Of a stretch of DNA of 64,000 nt, positions 20,694 to 30,566 are shown piece after piece. The DNA comes from Echria macrotheca (lineage: Eukaryota; Ascomycota; Sordariomycetes; Sordariales; Schizotheciaceae), in assembly GCA_030411725.1 (NCBI GenBank), contig MU839843.1, positions 434,001 through 498,000 of the forward strand. Reading direction: 5' to 3'. The notes under the pieces are model-generated. The model made no database searches and was not told the DNA's origin. It was given only the letters and a program-made list of their open reading frames with translations. Made by a program: the position numbers and the translations under genes. The number at the start of each line of letters is the position of its first letter. Position 1 is the stretch's first letter.

Positions 20694-23036
20694 TGTGTCT
20701 GCTGGGTGGGCGAACTTCTTGAGGACCGGCGTTCGGATGGCGTGGAAGTATTTCAGGAAGCAGAAAATTAAAGTGGCCCCGTTGGCGACTAAAAGGAGTG
20801 ATCGGCCTGAGATGGCGTTTGTGGTGGGGAATGCAGAATTCTGCGAGGCAACCTGTTCGACGATCAAGGCAGTTGCTGCGTGAAGTGCGACTTCCTGTTC
20901 GGGAAATTGAGGCTCTCGGATAGCTAGCCACCACGCTTGCAATGCACACTTAGCAGACCACCTTATTAGTTTGGCCAGATGAGCGGCATTTGATGGAGGG
21001 AAATACTCCCTTCCTAATCCCCCAGAGACCTCGCCCATTCGGTCTGGAAGCCAAGCCATCCGAACGTGTATCTCTGGGCCCGGTGCGCCTGGTATTAAAT
21101 ATCCATTTTAGTGCCAAGACGATGTTTCCGTGACACCACCACTCTGAGCTTGATTGGAATGCGGCTCGCCAGCGGAAGGCAGAGTGTGCAACAGACCAAT
21201 GGGACCGTCCGGCCGACGCCAATTCACATCTATACCAGACAATGCGCCTGAACCGTGCCAGCTCCGGCCTTGGGGCGCCGAGCATGAGCACTCTGGCCGG
21301 TCAGCTCAATGCCTTCTTGGGATGGCCGGCAGAAAGCAGCAAAAACAGGATGAGATGTCGAGAGCAAGCTCCATGCCCCGGAAGGGCAATCCGCTTCCCC
21401 TTTGGCACAACGTCCGTAAACCCCACTTTGCGTCTGGCATGCGGGGTGTACGCGTTGGAATGCTTCTTGATCCTGTCTCTGCCGCACCGTTGCAATCGCA
21501 GCCCTCCATCGCACGACCGTTGCTCTTTGCTTTCCCGCCCTGATTGTGAAATCGGCCGGCCAGATCGGATCGCCCTGATCTCGCCAAAGTGGTGGCCACA
21601 AGATCGAGCTGGCAGCAGCCGCCTGCCGCGTGGCAGCAATCCCCGTCATCTAAAATTGGCCTCAATTCCCCTCCTCCCACCCCACCAATTCCCGTTCGTT
21701 TGCTCGTCCGCGTGGTTGAGTTCATCGGCACGATCCCTACCCCATTGTTTGCGCGACACAACAAGAGACGACTGGCCCTCCCGAGTTGCGACTGCTTGTG
21801 CCACCACGCCCTGCTTCATCGACCGAGACTTTCGTGACGGATCCCCGCAGCGTGCAGCAGCTATCCTATCGACCTATCACGGCGGCCCACTGTGGTTCTG
21901 GAAGCAACGCTGGTCGCAGGATCTCAGTTTTGGCAAGCAGCGGCAGCGGCAGCGGTCCGCGAGTGGTCGGACAAGGGTCGCTGACTGGGGGGGAACAGGC
22001 GGCCTGACCCCAGCCAACCCCCAAATCCCGTGGAAGCTGTACCCCGGTTCTTGTCCTCTTGACCTTTGTTGTCGTTCACGACGTCGGGCGATGGGTGTTC
22101 CGATAAACAAGCCGCTCGAAAGCTGCCAATAGCGCGTCGCGCTCAGCCATATTTTGATATCCCCAGATGTCAGGCGGGCGAGGTGGGAAAAGAAGCTCAA
22201 GGAGAGGTGTGGGAGGGGCCGGATCACCGATTGAAATGTGTGTGGGGGGAGCAGAGCAGGGCGCCATTGCGAACAGCCGTCCGTCCCCCTTTCGTTGATT
22301 TCAGGCTAGCCTATCATGAGGTGTGTCCCCGCAGGAGGCGACATGTGGAAAACATATGAGACATGGGCATGCGAGTGCTCATTCTCGCCGTTTTCTGTCT
22401 CTCTCTTCCTCTTGTCTCTCCCCGCCCCCCACCTGGCCTGGGCTTGGCTCCTCTCCTTGGCCCTCCATTCTGCCCTGCTTGTGATCTCTGCTCGTGCTTC
22501 TTCGCATCATCATTCTCTGTCGCCTCGACGCCGCCAAGGAACGACATCAGCTCGCGGGATTGATGTCCGAGGTGGAGTTCGGGGTGAATGATCGTAAAAG
22601 GTACGGTAACTGAGGAGGATTCATCAGTGGAGTGCCGGCAGCCCCGAGGGACACTAGCGACGACGACACGATGTCGCTACCGTCCGCCTATTAATGGCCA
22701 GCCAAGCCCCCAGAAGATGGAGTCAATCGCTCTCGCGCTAGGCCCTATCTCTCGCCGGTTTTTGTGGTTTCTTTTTCGCACGATCAATTACTGACCCCTT
22801 CGCGAAGCCAGTCTCTCTTTCCCTTGCGCCGCGGATCGCGATCTTGTTTCGAACCCCTCTCGGCAGTGGGAAAAAAAGCAAAGCCAAAAACGCCACATTA
22901 AACGGCCAGCCCCTGACACCTGAGCAGCGGGCGCAGCGACCACCCCACATTCCCACACATTCCCCCCGCTCCGCCCCGCGCCCCGATCGAATCCCAAATC
23001 GGGCCGGCATCGGACTCGTCCACAAAAACAACGGCC
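20694..23036. other. Intergenic, 2.3 kb, no supported gene
   Basis: Several long overlapping open frames exist on both strands (for example 21242-22132 plus and 21306-21764 minus). Their translations are biased in composition and match nothing I know. The stretch is GC-rich and lacks in-frame stops by chance. It may hold long 5' UTRs of the flanking divergent genes. Confidence 0.45.
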
Positions 23037-23390
23037 ATGTGCCGGATGATCCTCTTCGGCGGGCGATGCCCGCGCTGCACAGGCGACTTCAGCTGGGAGG
23101 ACCTGACGCAGCACCTGAGCTGTCTGGAAGCCAAGAACGTGGGCGTGTTCGGCCACTGCCGCCGCGGCGTCCAGCTCGAGGAGCACACGTTCGACCAGGA
23201 GTGCGACGCGTGTCAGGAGGCGACGGTGGAAGCGGACGAGGGATACTTCGACGAAGATCTAGCTGCCGTCCAGACGATACAGCACCACGGGATGGAAAAG
23301 GAGAAGCCAGCAAAGAACAAGGGGAAGGGGAAGAGCAGGGCGACCGAGGACGACGATGGGCGACGATCCAAGAAGCAGAGGACTTCTTGA
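23037..23390 (+). CDS. Small Cys-rich, basic-tailed protein (117 aa)
   Basis: Single exon from the ATG at 23037. The N-terminal half has cysteine pairs that could bind zinc: MCRMILFGGRCPRC (Cys 2, 11, 14), a later LSC, GHC and CDAC. The C-terminal third is charged and ends in a lysine/arginine-rich stretch (KEKPAKNKGKGKSRA, GRRSKKQR) that looks like a nuclear localisation signal. There is no signal peptide. Fungal genomes contain many small proteins beginning MCR with this kind of Cys spacing; their function is unknown. Codon use and the intact frame support a real gene, but no family can be named. Confidence 0.6.
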   Translation: MCRMILFGGRCPRCTGDFSWEDLTQHLSCLEAKNVGVFGHCRRGVQLEEHTFDQECDACQEATVEADEGYFDEDLAAVQTIQHHGMEKEKPAKNKGKGKSRATEDDDGRRSKKQRTS

Positions 23391-23930
23391 TGCCGACGTG
23401 CCTTCTTCGCGAAACGATTCGATTTTCGATATGCACAACAGATGCGTATGTATAGTGTAAATACCCGCCGCGGCAGCACCTACACAAGCGCACACGCTCA
23501 TACCATTTTCTTGTTTGTTTTTGGAGTAGCTGGGGATTCTTATTTTTAGGGGTTCAGTGGTTGATAGGAGGACGGAAGGGAGGAAGAAGCTGTCTCTGCT
23601 GGGTACGCGACGAATTTGAGCATGGCGTAATTCAGGTATTCCGGGTTGGTTTTTTCGGGGCGGCGGACGGAATGTTCCCGGCGGGGGATTTCACGGCGTT
23701 GGGCACCAAATTGTGTTTAGCGGAATGCGATAGCAAGATCTGAGACCAGTCAAGACAGACCGGGAAAATGGGAACAAGGTTTGGGTGTCAACTCTATATC
23801 CTGTTCTAACTGAGCTGTTGCGAGCAGCCCCTCGCAGCAGCATCAGTAGTTTCGCCGACGCCGAAGTGACAACAAAACAGGCCGGCCCAAACCATCATGG
23901 GGTATATCCACGTCGCAACATTCCTCGACC
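23391..23930. other. Intergenic, convergent genes
   Basis: Between the 3' ends of the small Cys-rich gene and the DUF829 gene. No gene is seen. Confidence 0.5.
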
Positions 23931-24836
23931 TCACGAGTCCGCCCCGCCCTCCCACGTCTCCTTTGTGATCCGCCAATACCGTTGCCCATCCCCCCTGACA
24001 TGCGCAACATGCACCGTCCCCTCAAACCGCTCCAACCTGACCTGAAAACCTTTACTACGGGCGTCCGCCGCATGCCACTCAACATCCTCGCAGCGGACGA
24101 GCTTGTCCCCCGGCCCGTAGATATACGCCCTCCGCACCTCGGAATTCGCCCGCCCCTCGCGCTCGTTATGAATCGCCGCCACGCGCCCCAGCTGTCCGCC
24201 GCCGCGCGCGTTGAATATCCGGTGGTTCACCCACCACCACGCGCACAGGAGGTGCACGAAGGGCCCGAGCAGCCGCTTGCTCCACGTCGACCACCCACCC
24301 GTCGCCGCGAGGTAGGAGCCCCAGTAGCGGAACTGCGGCGGGGCCGAGTCCATCACCAGCGTGTGGGGGGGCATCGTCGGCGCGAGCGCGGTGCGCAGAA
24401 GCGCGAGCATGTAGCTGCCGCCGCCGGAGAAGAGGTGGACTAGCAGTTGCGGTTGGGTTTGTTTCGGGTCTTCATTTGTGGATGACGAGGAAGGAGGATA
24501 GGCGGCGCGGATGATGGGTACGGCGAATTGCTTGATGTCGGACAGCGTCTTGGCCGGGCGCATGAAGTGGAGTAGGTCGCAGCGGATGAGGAGGATCTCG
24601 GCCGAGGGGTACATGGCCTGGTACGGTCGGAGGTATTTCGCGATGTGGATGTCGCGCGCGCCCATCCATGAGAAGAAGAGGATCATTCGCGGGGGCGTCG
24701 GCGATCCGGACGCGGTCGAGATGCGCAGCGCGGGCGCGTCGGTCGGGGGTGGTCGGTAGTGGTAGGCTTCGGGGCAGAGCTTGGTCATGAAGCCGAGGGG
24801 TGCTTCGGATGGCGGGGTGGTCGTGTTGGACGCCAT
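23931..24836 (-). CDS. DUF829/TMEM53-like alpha/beta hydrolase-fold protein
   Basis: Single exon, 301 aa, ATG at 24836. The order of elements is that of the DUF829 (PF05705, TMEM53) family: MILFFSWMGARDIHIAKYLRPYQAMYP (strand with the conserved W-x-G-A), ILLIRCDLLHFM, a central nucleophile-elbow-like HLFSGGGSYML, MDSAPPQFRYWGSY after it, and YIYGPGDKLVRCEDVEWHA plus the final HVAHVRGDGQRYW carrying the candidate His. In many members of this family the elbow Ser is not in the usual G-x-S-x-G form, as here (S-G-G-G-S), so enzymatic activity is uncertain. Human TMEM53 sits in the nuclear envelope and ER. One weak hydrophobic segment (FVHLLCAWWWV) could contact membrane. Confidence 0.88.
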   Translation of the reverse strand: MASNTTTPPSEAPLGFMTKLCPEAYHYRPPPTDAPALRISTASGSPTPPRMILFFSWMGARDIHIAKYLRPYQAMYPSAEILLIRCDLLHFMRPAKTLSDIKQFAVPIIRAAYPPSSSSTNEDPKQTQPQLLVHLFSGGGSYMLALLRTALAPTMPPHTLVMDSAPPQFRYWGSYLAATGGWSTWSKRLLGPFVHLLCAWWWVNHRIFNARGGGQLGRVAAIHNEREGRANSEVRRAYIYGPGDKLVRCEDVEWHAADARSKGFQVRLERFEGTVHVAHVRGDGQRYWRITKETWEGGADS

Positions 24837-26216
24837 TGCGCTTCGTTTGCTGTGTTTGAAAAAGACGGACTTGAATGAATGGATATGCGAAACCGCATGC
24901 TAAATGAGAGGACGCGACTCCCGCAACGGGAGGGCGGAGGTTGTGCTTAAAAGTGTGGTAGAAGACAGAGTTGTCGTCGGATGAACTCGATTAGGTTCCT
25001 GGCCGACGGAGCGCCAAGCCGGGGTTCGGAGCAGTTCATGGCCCGCCATCCCCTGCCCCTGGCCGCCCCCACTCGGCAGCCACGGGTGATCTACCGAGGA
25101 ACCTCGGCTTCAGCATTGCTCTCAGATAGCTGTAGGTTGTAGTGTAATCGTTGCTTGTGCTGTTTATTCGGCGAATAACCTTATACGGTGAGAACCCCTG
25201 TTCCTGCTAGACCGGAAAATCGCGTGCATTTAAAGGGCTCTTGCGCAAAAGGGAGCCCCAATGATATGCGTATAAACAAATGATGCATAATCCCGTTTGT
25301 GTCCCAGAAGCTAGCGCCTTCTTCCACTCGGCCATATGTGTTTATTGCATATTTATTGCATATTTATGCTGTTCAAGGGCAACAAACCCCTTTACCCCCG
25401 AGCACAACAGTCCTGACAATGTAGGGCGGGACCTGCCAAATGAACAAGCCCTAAGGGTATCATTCTGTCGCTGAATACAATTGAATCTCCCTATTCAGTG
25501 TTCTCGCGCAGAAGATCCATATGCATATAGCTTGTAGACATGAACAATGAGACAATCAAGAAACGGCACAAATGCCCTCCCAGTTCGTGTTCACCTGCAT
25601 CAATGGTCAAGACATGGCAGGAGCGAAAGGGCTGAGGGTTTGTTTGTGCCCCGCCTTCTCTTGCTGTTGTCACGCCCAGATTTTCTACCTACCTACCTAC
25701 ATACCTACCTACAATAAGTACCAAGGATCGGCTGCTCAGTCGCCGTGGTGGAAGACAGCATGAGAAGAGGATCTGGACAGTTATCTTTCGGCTTATAGAG
25801 GAGTCACTTATCGAACTTCTAGGCAGGGCTATTTACCCATCAGCGGCTGGACGCTCGCCTCGCGCGCTAAGCCGGTCCGGGGCTGTCTCGATGTCAAAGC
25901 CATGCATACCGGATATAACCTTTCAGGACTCGAGCTAGCTGAGGTTGAAAAAGGTATCCAAGGCATTCCCTTCCAGGGGACACCGTCGTTAGACATTCGA
26001 TTAGTTTATCAGAGTGGACGAATGGTTCAGCCTGCATGGCGAGCTGGGTCATCCCGGTATGATAATCCCAAACCCACGAACGGCAACACTATCATTCCGA
26101 CCAGCTTGGCTTCTCTTTCAACAGTCGCTGACGGCCGAGCCCGTGTATTGATGGGCTTATAGAATTAACTGACCCTACCCCTAGCTGTAAAAAATAAAAA
26201 TAAAGAAACAAAAAAA
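24837..26216. other. Intergenic, no gene seen
   Basis: 1.4 kb between the DUF829 gene and the 5S rRNA gene. It includes a TACC-type simple repeat at 25686-25712. No supportable gene. Confidence 0.5.
25686..25712. repeat. TACC simple repeat
   Basis: Imperfect tandem run of TACC with one interruption (TACATACC). TACCTACC-type tracts are common in filamentous ascomycete intergenic DNA and occur in shorter form elsewhere in this window (for example near 58985 and 56609). Confidence 0.8.
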
Positions 26217-26333
26217 ATACAACACCAGGGATTCGCTGGTCGTCACCGACCCAACTACTAGTCTGGCGGTCGCTGGCTTATCTATGGGAGAGCGGACGGG
26301 ATCCCGAGTTTTCCAGTGCCTATGGTCGTATGT
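26217..26333 (-). rRNA. 5S ribosomal RNA
   Basis: On the minus strand it reads ACATACGACCAT at the 5' end, then CACTGGAAAACTCGGGATCC, CTCTCCCATAGATAAGCCAG, the loop GTAGTTGGGTCGGTGACGAC, and ends TGGTGTTGTAT. Terminal bases pair, and the sequence matches the fungal 5S rRNA that I know from Neurospora-type species almost throughout. A run of seven T follows directly as the RNA polymerase III terminator. It stands alone among protein genes, as is usual for the dispersed 5S genes of filamentous ascomycetes. A few changes in the middle (GCGACCGCC) could mark a variant isotype or mild decay. Confidence 0.95.
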
Positions 26334-27081
26334 GGTATGTTTGTCTCGGCGAGAAGTATATGAATGCACTCAAGGGCTGTCACCAAGCTACTACTAGACT
26401 CAAGTCCCACATCGAGCGGACAAACTGGGTGAATGACAAGAGTGCCTCCCACAGCGGAGATAACGGCGAGCATCCGTCGGGGACGACAAACGTTACGGGG
26501 GGGTGTCTCTGGGGCTGTATATCCCTTTTATCCGCAAGACTTATACGTCCACGGTCGCCAGTAGACTACCGGCGGTAGTCAACAGTAGCTCTCCGATTTC
26601 AGACCTTCTCCGAACACGGGACCCTATGACTAGTCTCTCAGACCCCCTGTAGCACCAGCTCTCTCGCAACTTTATTATTTTCATTGGCCCCTTGTCCGGA
26701 TGCCCGCCTCGGACGCAGAGGAACACATCCGGCGTCAGATGGCGGCGTTGGCGCGGCGAATCATGATCATCACATCCCCAAAACATGCAGAATTGCGGAT
26801 TCCTGCATCGAGGCCTACAACCGCTTCGCTTCGAGCCACTCAGGGGTCTGTCCGTCTGCTGGCTGTGGAACCACAACAATGCGCTGGCCGCATTTCGGGC
26901 AGCCAAGCCTGACATGTCCTTTCTCGCTCTTCCACTTCAACGACCATCACCAACATTCCGTCGCTCGGCTCGCCTTTGCTTCCGCCGGACCACGACCACC
27001 TACCTAGACGATTTTTTTATTTTTTTTTTCATTCGTGTCTTGTCTTTTGCCAGAGAAGCAAAGAAAGAACAGAAGCACGAC
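26334..27081. other. Intergenic, no gene seen
   Basis: Upstream regions of 5S rRNA and of the IFI27-like gene. The open frame 26785-27333 merely extends the first exon of the latter upstream. A T-rich tract at 27009-27028 lies 50 bases before the start codon. Confidence 0.5.
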
Positions 27082-27716
27082 ATGGTTGCCATCCAGCAGT
27101 TCCTGGCTGACCGCCTCCCAGTCCTAGCTCTGGCGGCCCACCAATTCGTAGCCGACCACGTTCCGGACTTGGATCTGGCAAAGACGGATATGTCGAGCGT
27201 CTCGTGGGGGGACGATTTTTCGACGTGGATCGCGGAGCACTGGAAGGAATTTCTTGAGTGGGCGTCTCAGCCGTGTGGGTCCCCCTCGTTTTTTCTTTTT
27301 ACAACTCTTAGTCCCACATCTAGTTGCTGGTGATCACTGAAGAATACTTACCACCATCCCATGCTGCAGACATCCTGGCTATCGTTATGGCGTGGATAAT
27401 CACCTTTTGGGTGGTGGTGCTGATCTTCCTGGGGCTGGGGTTCGGACCGATTGGGATCGTTGCCGGTATGTCGCTCTGCGTTCCTTCGGAATAAAATCTC
27501 GTTAGAGCTATGTACTGACGAATCTTTTGGATAGGATCCTTTGCGGCTGCGTTCCAGTCGTATATGTACGGCGGCTTCACACCGGCAGGCGGAATCTTTG
27601 CTACGCTGACGAGTATGGCAATGCTGGGAGCCCTGGTGCCTGCCGTCTTAGTCGGCGCAGCGACACTGTCCACCTTGGTTGCTGTGATTGTGTGGTTGAT
27701 AGGGGTGGGACAATGA
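27082..27716 (+). CDS. IFI27/ISG12 (IFI6)-family small membrane protein
   Basis: Three exons: 27082-27274, 27370-27465 and 27535-27716. The introns (GTGGGT..CTGCAG and GTATGT..GATAG) join in phase and give 156 aa. After a ~65-residue amphipathic N-terminal part, the protein is almost wholly hydrophobic. It carries the IFI6/IFI27 family signature (PF06140): LGFGPIGIVAGSFAAAFQS, then YGGFTPAGGIFATLTSMAMLG, followed by a last helix VLVGAATLSTLVAVIVW. Animal members are interferon-induced and act at mitochondria or the nuclear envelope in apoptosis. Fungal members are known only as sequences, so their job is open. The extra helix before the signature (AIVMAWIITFWVVVLIF) makes this longer than animal ISG12. 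The joins are fixed by the conserved motif spanning the second intron. Confidence 0.9.
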
Positions 27717-27973
27717 TTTCCCGGGACCTTGACGATGAATGGCCTGTCGGTTTGAGAACGGTGCGAGGCGCGGTCGTTCCTATGAGGGAGAACCTGCAGC
27801 ATCATTGCCTAAACACTGTTGTCAAGATGTCATATTGACAAGGACCTCGAAAAATCTTGGTTAAGCTTGGGGTTCGTCCGATGAGTGCCGTCGCAGAGTT
27901 GGCGAACTTGGTTATCTTGACCAGTTTTGTTCGGGTGGGCGTCTCGAACGATCCCCGGTGGGTTATTCTTCTG

Positions 27974-28108
27974 GGCATCTGATAGAGGTGCCCCCCCTCT
28001 TGATCCGTACGCATCCCCCTTAGATTAGACTTAGAGGCCAGATGCGTAAAACGCCATTGCGAGGGGACGCACCCGTAGCAAAAGGGGGGTGCACCCCTAT
28101 CAGATGCC
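27974..28108. mobile_element. MITE, 135 bp, with 8-bp target-site duplication
   Basis: The ends are inverted repeats of about 45 bp beginning GGCATCTGATAG (left) and the reverse complement ending CTATCAGATGCC (right). The inner match includes the CCCCCCT[CT]TTG and GC[AG]TCCCC blocks. The element is flanked by TTCTTCTG at 27966-27973 and again at 28109-28116, a perfect 8-bp duplication. Non-coding, short, with long TIRs and an 8-bp TSD, it fits a hAT-type MITE. Two half-copies lie at 14801 and 15049. Confidence 0.9.
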
Positions 28109-28116
28109 TTCTTCTG

Positions 28117-28515
28117 TAGCATTTTCACTCCTGGGAACGATTCCGTCTCGCTGCCATTCGGGATGGTCAGGGCCACCGTTGGCCAACGGAAACGGGGAAG
28201 TTTCACAGAAGGACCTTTGCCTCTAAGCCCTACCTACAGGCTACCTACATTTCGAACACTTCAGCTCTGGGTTGGTGGATTGGTTGTCATCAGAACAACA
28301 ACTTCCAAGCTGGAAAAGAACACCTATTGATACTGATAGGGAAGCCAACTCCCCGACCTAATAACTCCGTTCAAAACGCACCCCCTCCTCCCAACCCCTT
28401 TTCTCAATGCCGGAACCTTTCACGCCAACAACATGCATCCTCGCCCATCCCTATTCCACAAACCAGCCCTACGCCTCCCATCATCCACAACTCCTTACCG
28501 TGTAAACAAGAGAAA
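28117..28515. other. Intergenic, 3' flank of lectin gene
   Basis: No gene is seen. It is pyrimidine-rich towards the lectin gene's stop codon. Confidence 0.5.
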
Positions 28516-29418
28516 TCATTCCCAAGAAAACCGCCTCCCGCCATCCAACTCACCAACCGCCCCCACACCCTCCAACTCAGCCGTCTCCATCGGCCCAGCA
28601 GCCAACTCAACCGGCGCCCCCTGCCTTGCAGCCACGACGCGCTCATACCCCTCCGGAGGGATCTCCACCGAATCCCGCTGCCCATCCGTCGTCTTCCCTT
28701 CCAAATACAACCTCTCCATATCCCGCGCTCTTCTCCTCCTCCGTGCCCTGCTCAGAAAAAGATATGCCACCACCCCAACCAGAAGCGCCAACCCCGCCAC
28801 GGAGCCGATAGCAATCCCCGCTATCGCCGCCGTCGACATCTCCCCCGTCTTGGGTGGTATACCCATCGGTTCGGACATGGACGTAGAAGTGGACGTCGCC
28901 GTCGCCGTGGAACTGGAACTGCTGCTGATCCTCGAGACAGCCCAGTACTGCCCCGTCGCCCCTCCCGGCGCCAGATGCGGCGCGAGCGTGTCAGAGTAGA
29001 CATCGAGATGCATATCCTCCCCCGTATAATTGTTGGTGATGCGGTAGATGTACCCATCGTCCGCGGCGGCCACGGCATCGGGCCAGATGTCGAAGCGCCA
29101 GTATTGACCTCTTGTAGAGGTGGAGGTGGAGGACAGGATGAGTCGGACGCTGCTGGTGCCGTTGTCGTTGAGCACATCGAGGGCCTGCGAGGGGCCGGTG
29201 AGGGAGGTGTGGAGGTGGTAGAAGGGCGGGACGGTGGTGGGGGTGAGGAACCATTCGGCGTTGGGGGGGATTTTTTTGTCAGAGCTGGAGGAAGAAGAGT
29301 TGGAGTGGGATAGGAGCTGCGGGGTGCGGGAGTCGGTGGCGGAGATGGCGAGGAGCTTGGTGGGGCCGGTGTAGGAGTTTGTGAGGGTGAAGGGGGTCGA
29401 GGGGTCGAGGGTTGCCAT
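28516..29418 (-). CDS. Ricin B-type lectin domain protein with one membrane anchor
   Basis: Single exon, 300 aa, ATG at 29418. Residues ~8-165 form a beta-trefoil-like carbohydrate-binding region: FTLTNSYTG at the start, QYWRFDIWPD, YIYRITNNYTGEDMHLDVY and GQYWAVSR (QxW-type repeats of ricin B lectins). A Ser/Thr-rich linker (SSSSSTATATSTSTSMS), probably O-glycosylated, leads to one transmembrane helix (AAIAGIAIGSVAGLALLVGVVAYLFL). A basic stop-transfer cluster (SRARRRRRARDME) and an ~80-residue cytoplasmic tail follow. No N-terminal signal peptide is present, so the anchor may act as the signal. This architecture is widespread in Sordariomycetes and could sense or bind glycans at the plasma membrane; the ligand is unknown. 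Alternative: an internal rather than plasma membrane. Confidence 0.85.
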   Translation of the reverse strand: MATLDPSTPFTLTNSYTGPTKLLAISATDSRTPQLLSHSNSSSSSSDKKIPPNAEWFLTPTTVPPFYHLHTSLTGPSQALDVLNDNGTSSVRLILSSTSTSTRGQYWRFDIWPDAVAAADDGYIYRITNNYTGEDMHLDVYSDTLAPHLAPGGATGQYWAVSRISSSSSSTATATSTSTSMSEPMGIPPKTGEMSTAAIAGIAIGSVAGLALLVGVVAYLFLSRARRRRRARDMERLYLEGKTTDGQRDSVEIPPEGYERVVAARQGAPVELAAGPMETAELEGVGAVGELDGGRRFSWE

Positions 29419-30080
29419 TTTTTATGGATTTTGTTGTATTATCATTATTACAGCGAGAATTGAGGTAATCGCTGGTTTGTATTCACGACCGACGTACACT
29501 GGAACTGAGGAAGGTGGTCCAGGTTGAGCTATAGGGGGGGAAAGGAGCTTGGATGCGTTTTCTCTTTGATAGCTGCCACTAACACCCAATGTAACAACAC
29601 CGAGGACGTCAAGAAAGTGACATCGGCAATGCCGCGCCTAACGCGAACCTGGTCTGGACTCGGTCGATTTTATGAGATCTCTCGGCTGACCTGCAGCGAC
29701 GGGAGCTTCCCGCCCCGATGAGCGGCCCAAAGTCGGCCTCTGATTCGTGTTGACCGGAGCTCAGCTGCGGCATCCCTGTCCGCATGTATGCTCAGCCCCC
29801 CGTCCACGGAGGTAGCCGGGGCTTTTATCTGTGCAATATTCACCGCTAGATATTTAATCATTCGATGATTCGGAGTGGAGTTTGAAGGATTTGGCGGTTG
29901 GCTTTTGTTTTGTTGTGGGTCCGGTATGCAGTTTTTGGCGTGCAGGGCGATTGGTGACAGCACCACGAACAACAAACTATCTGCCGACGACTAGGAGAAC
30001 TGAGATGGCACCTAGGGACAAAGCTCAGGGGATTATCAAGAACCGCCATCCTTCAAGTCACCGACTCTTCATTGGAGTAA
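29419..30080. other. Intergenic, no gene seen
   Basis: Promoter side of the lectin gene and unremarkable sequence beyond. No gene. Confidence 0.5.
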
Positions 30081-30566
30081 CTATCGCCAACTGGTCACGT
30101 GCGAGCCCTTGAATCCAAACATAGGTGCTTGCTTGCGACGCGGTATTGTTGCTGCTCTCAGCGCTTGATGACATGAATATGTCATGAGATCACGAAAATG
30201 TCGGGCCGTAACTGGGTGACATACCGGTAGTAGTATAGAACTGAATTTGCCCATCGACTCTGGCAATGTGACTCGGAGCGGGCCGAGCCCAGTCCCGTGT
30301 CCATCTCTTCGTAGCCTGATTGAACATCCGCGATCGTCAGGGACACGCAATGCGTCCGTTCCACCGTGACAAACAGCGGCGATACCATTCCGGATAAGAT
30401 TGCAGAACAGACACTGGCCAGAGACGGGGATTGTCCCGGCGTTGAGTCTCAGATACCAAACTGGCATGAGCATCAGAATGTATCCCGGGACATTCGGAAT
30501 GTGTTCATCGTGGAGGGGCCTGCAGACATGGCAGGTTGTCTTGAGAGAGTCGACATCGAAGTCCAT
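30081..30566 (-). pseudogene. Possible N-terminal relic of a HET-like gene
   Basis: Open frame of 161 codons whose middle contains two Cys pairs, TTCHVCRPLHDEH and SGQCLFCNLIRNGI. These look like the N-terminal C-x-x-C pairs before HET domains (compare CPACLKL and GCATCKVL in the HET gene at 61304-63547). No HET domain follows on this strand: after ~30 further plausible residues the translation loses sense. An open frame just upstream (30578-30775 minus) may be a preceding piece. I judge this a possible decayed or truncated fragment, weakly supported. Confidence 0.25.

Noticed and set aside
21242..22132. 296-codon open frame in the 2.3-kb gap after the sedolisin
   Set aside because: Several equally long frames overlap it on both strands, and none has motifs, signal peptide or family resemblance.
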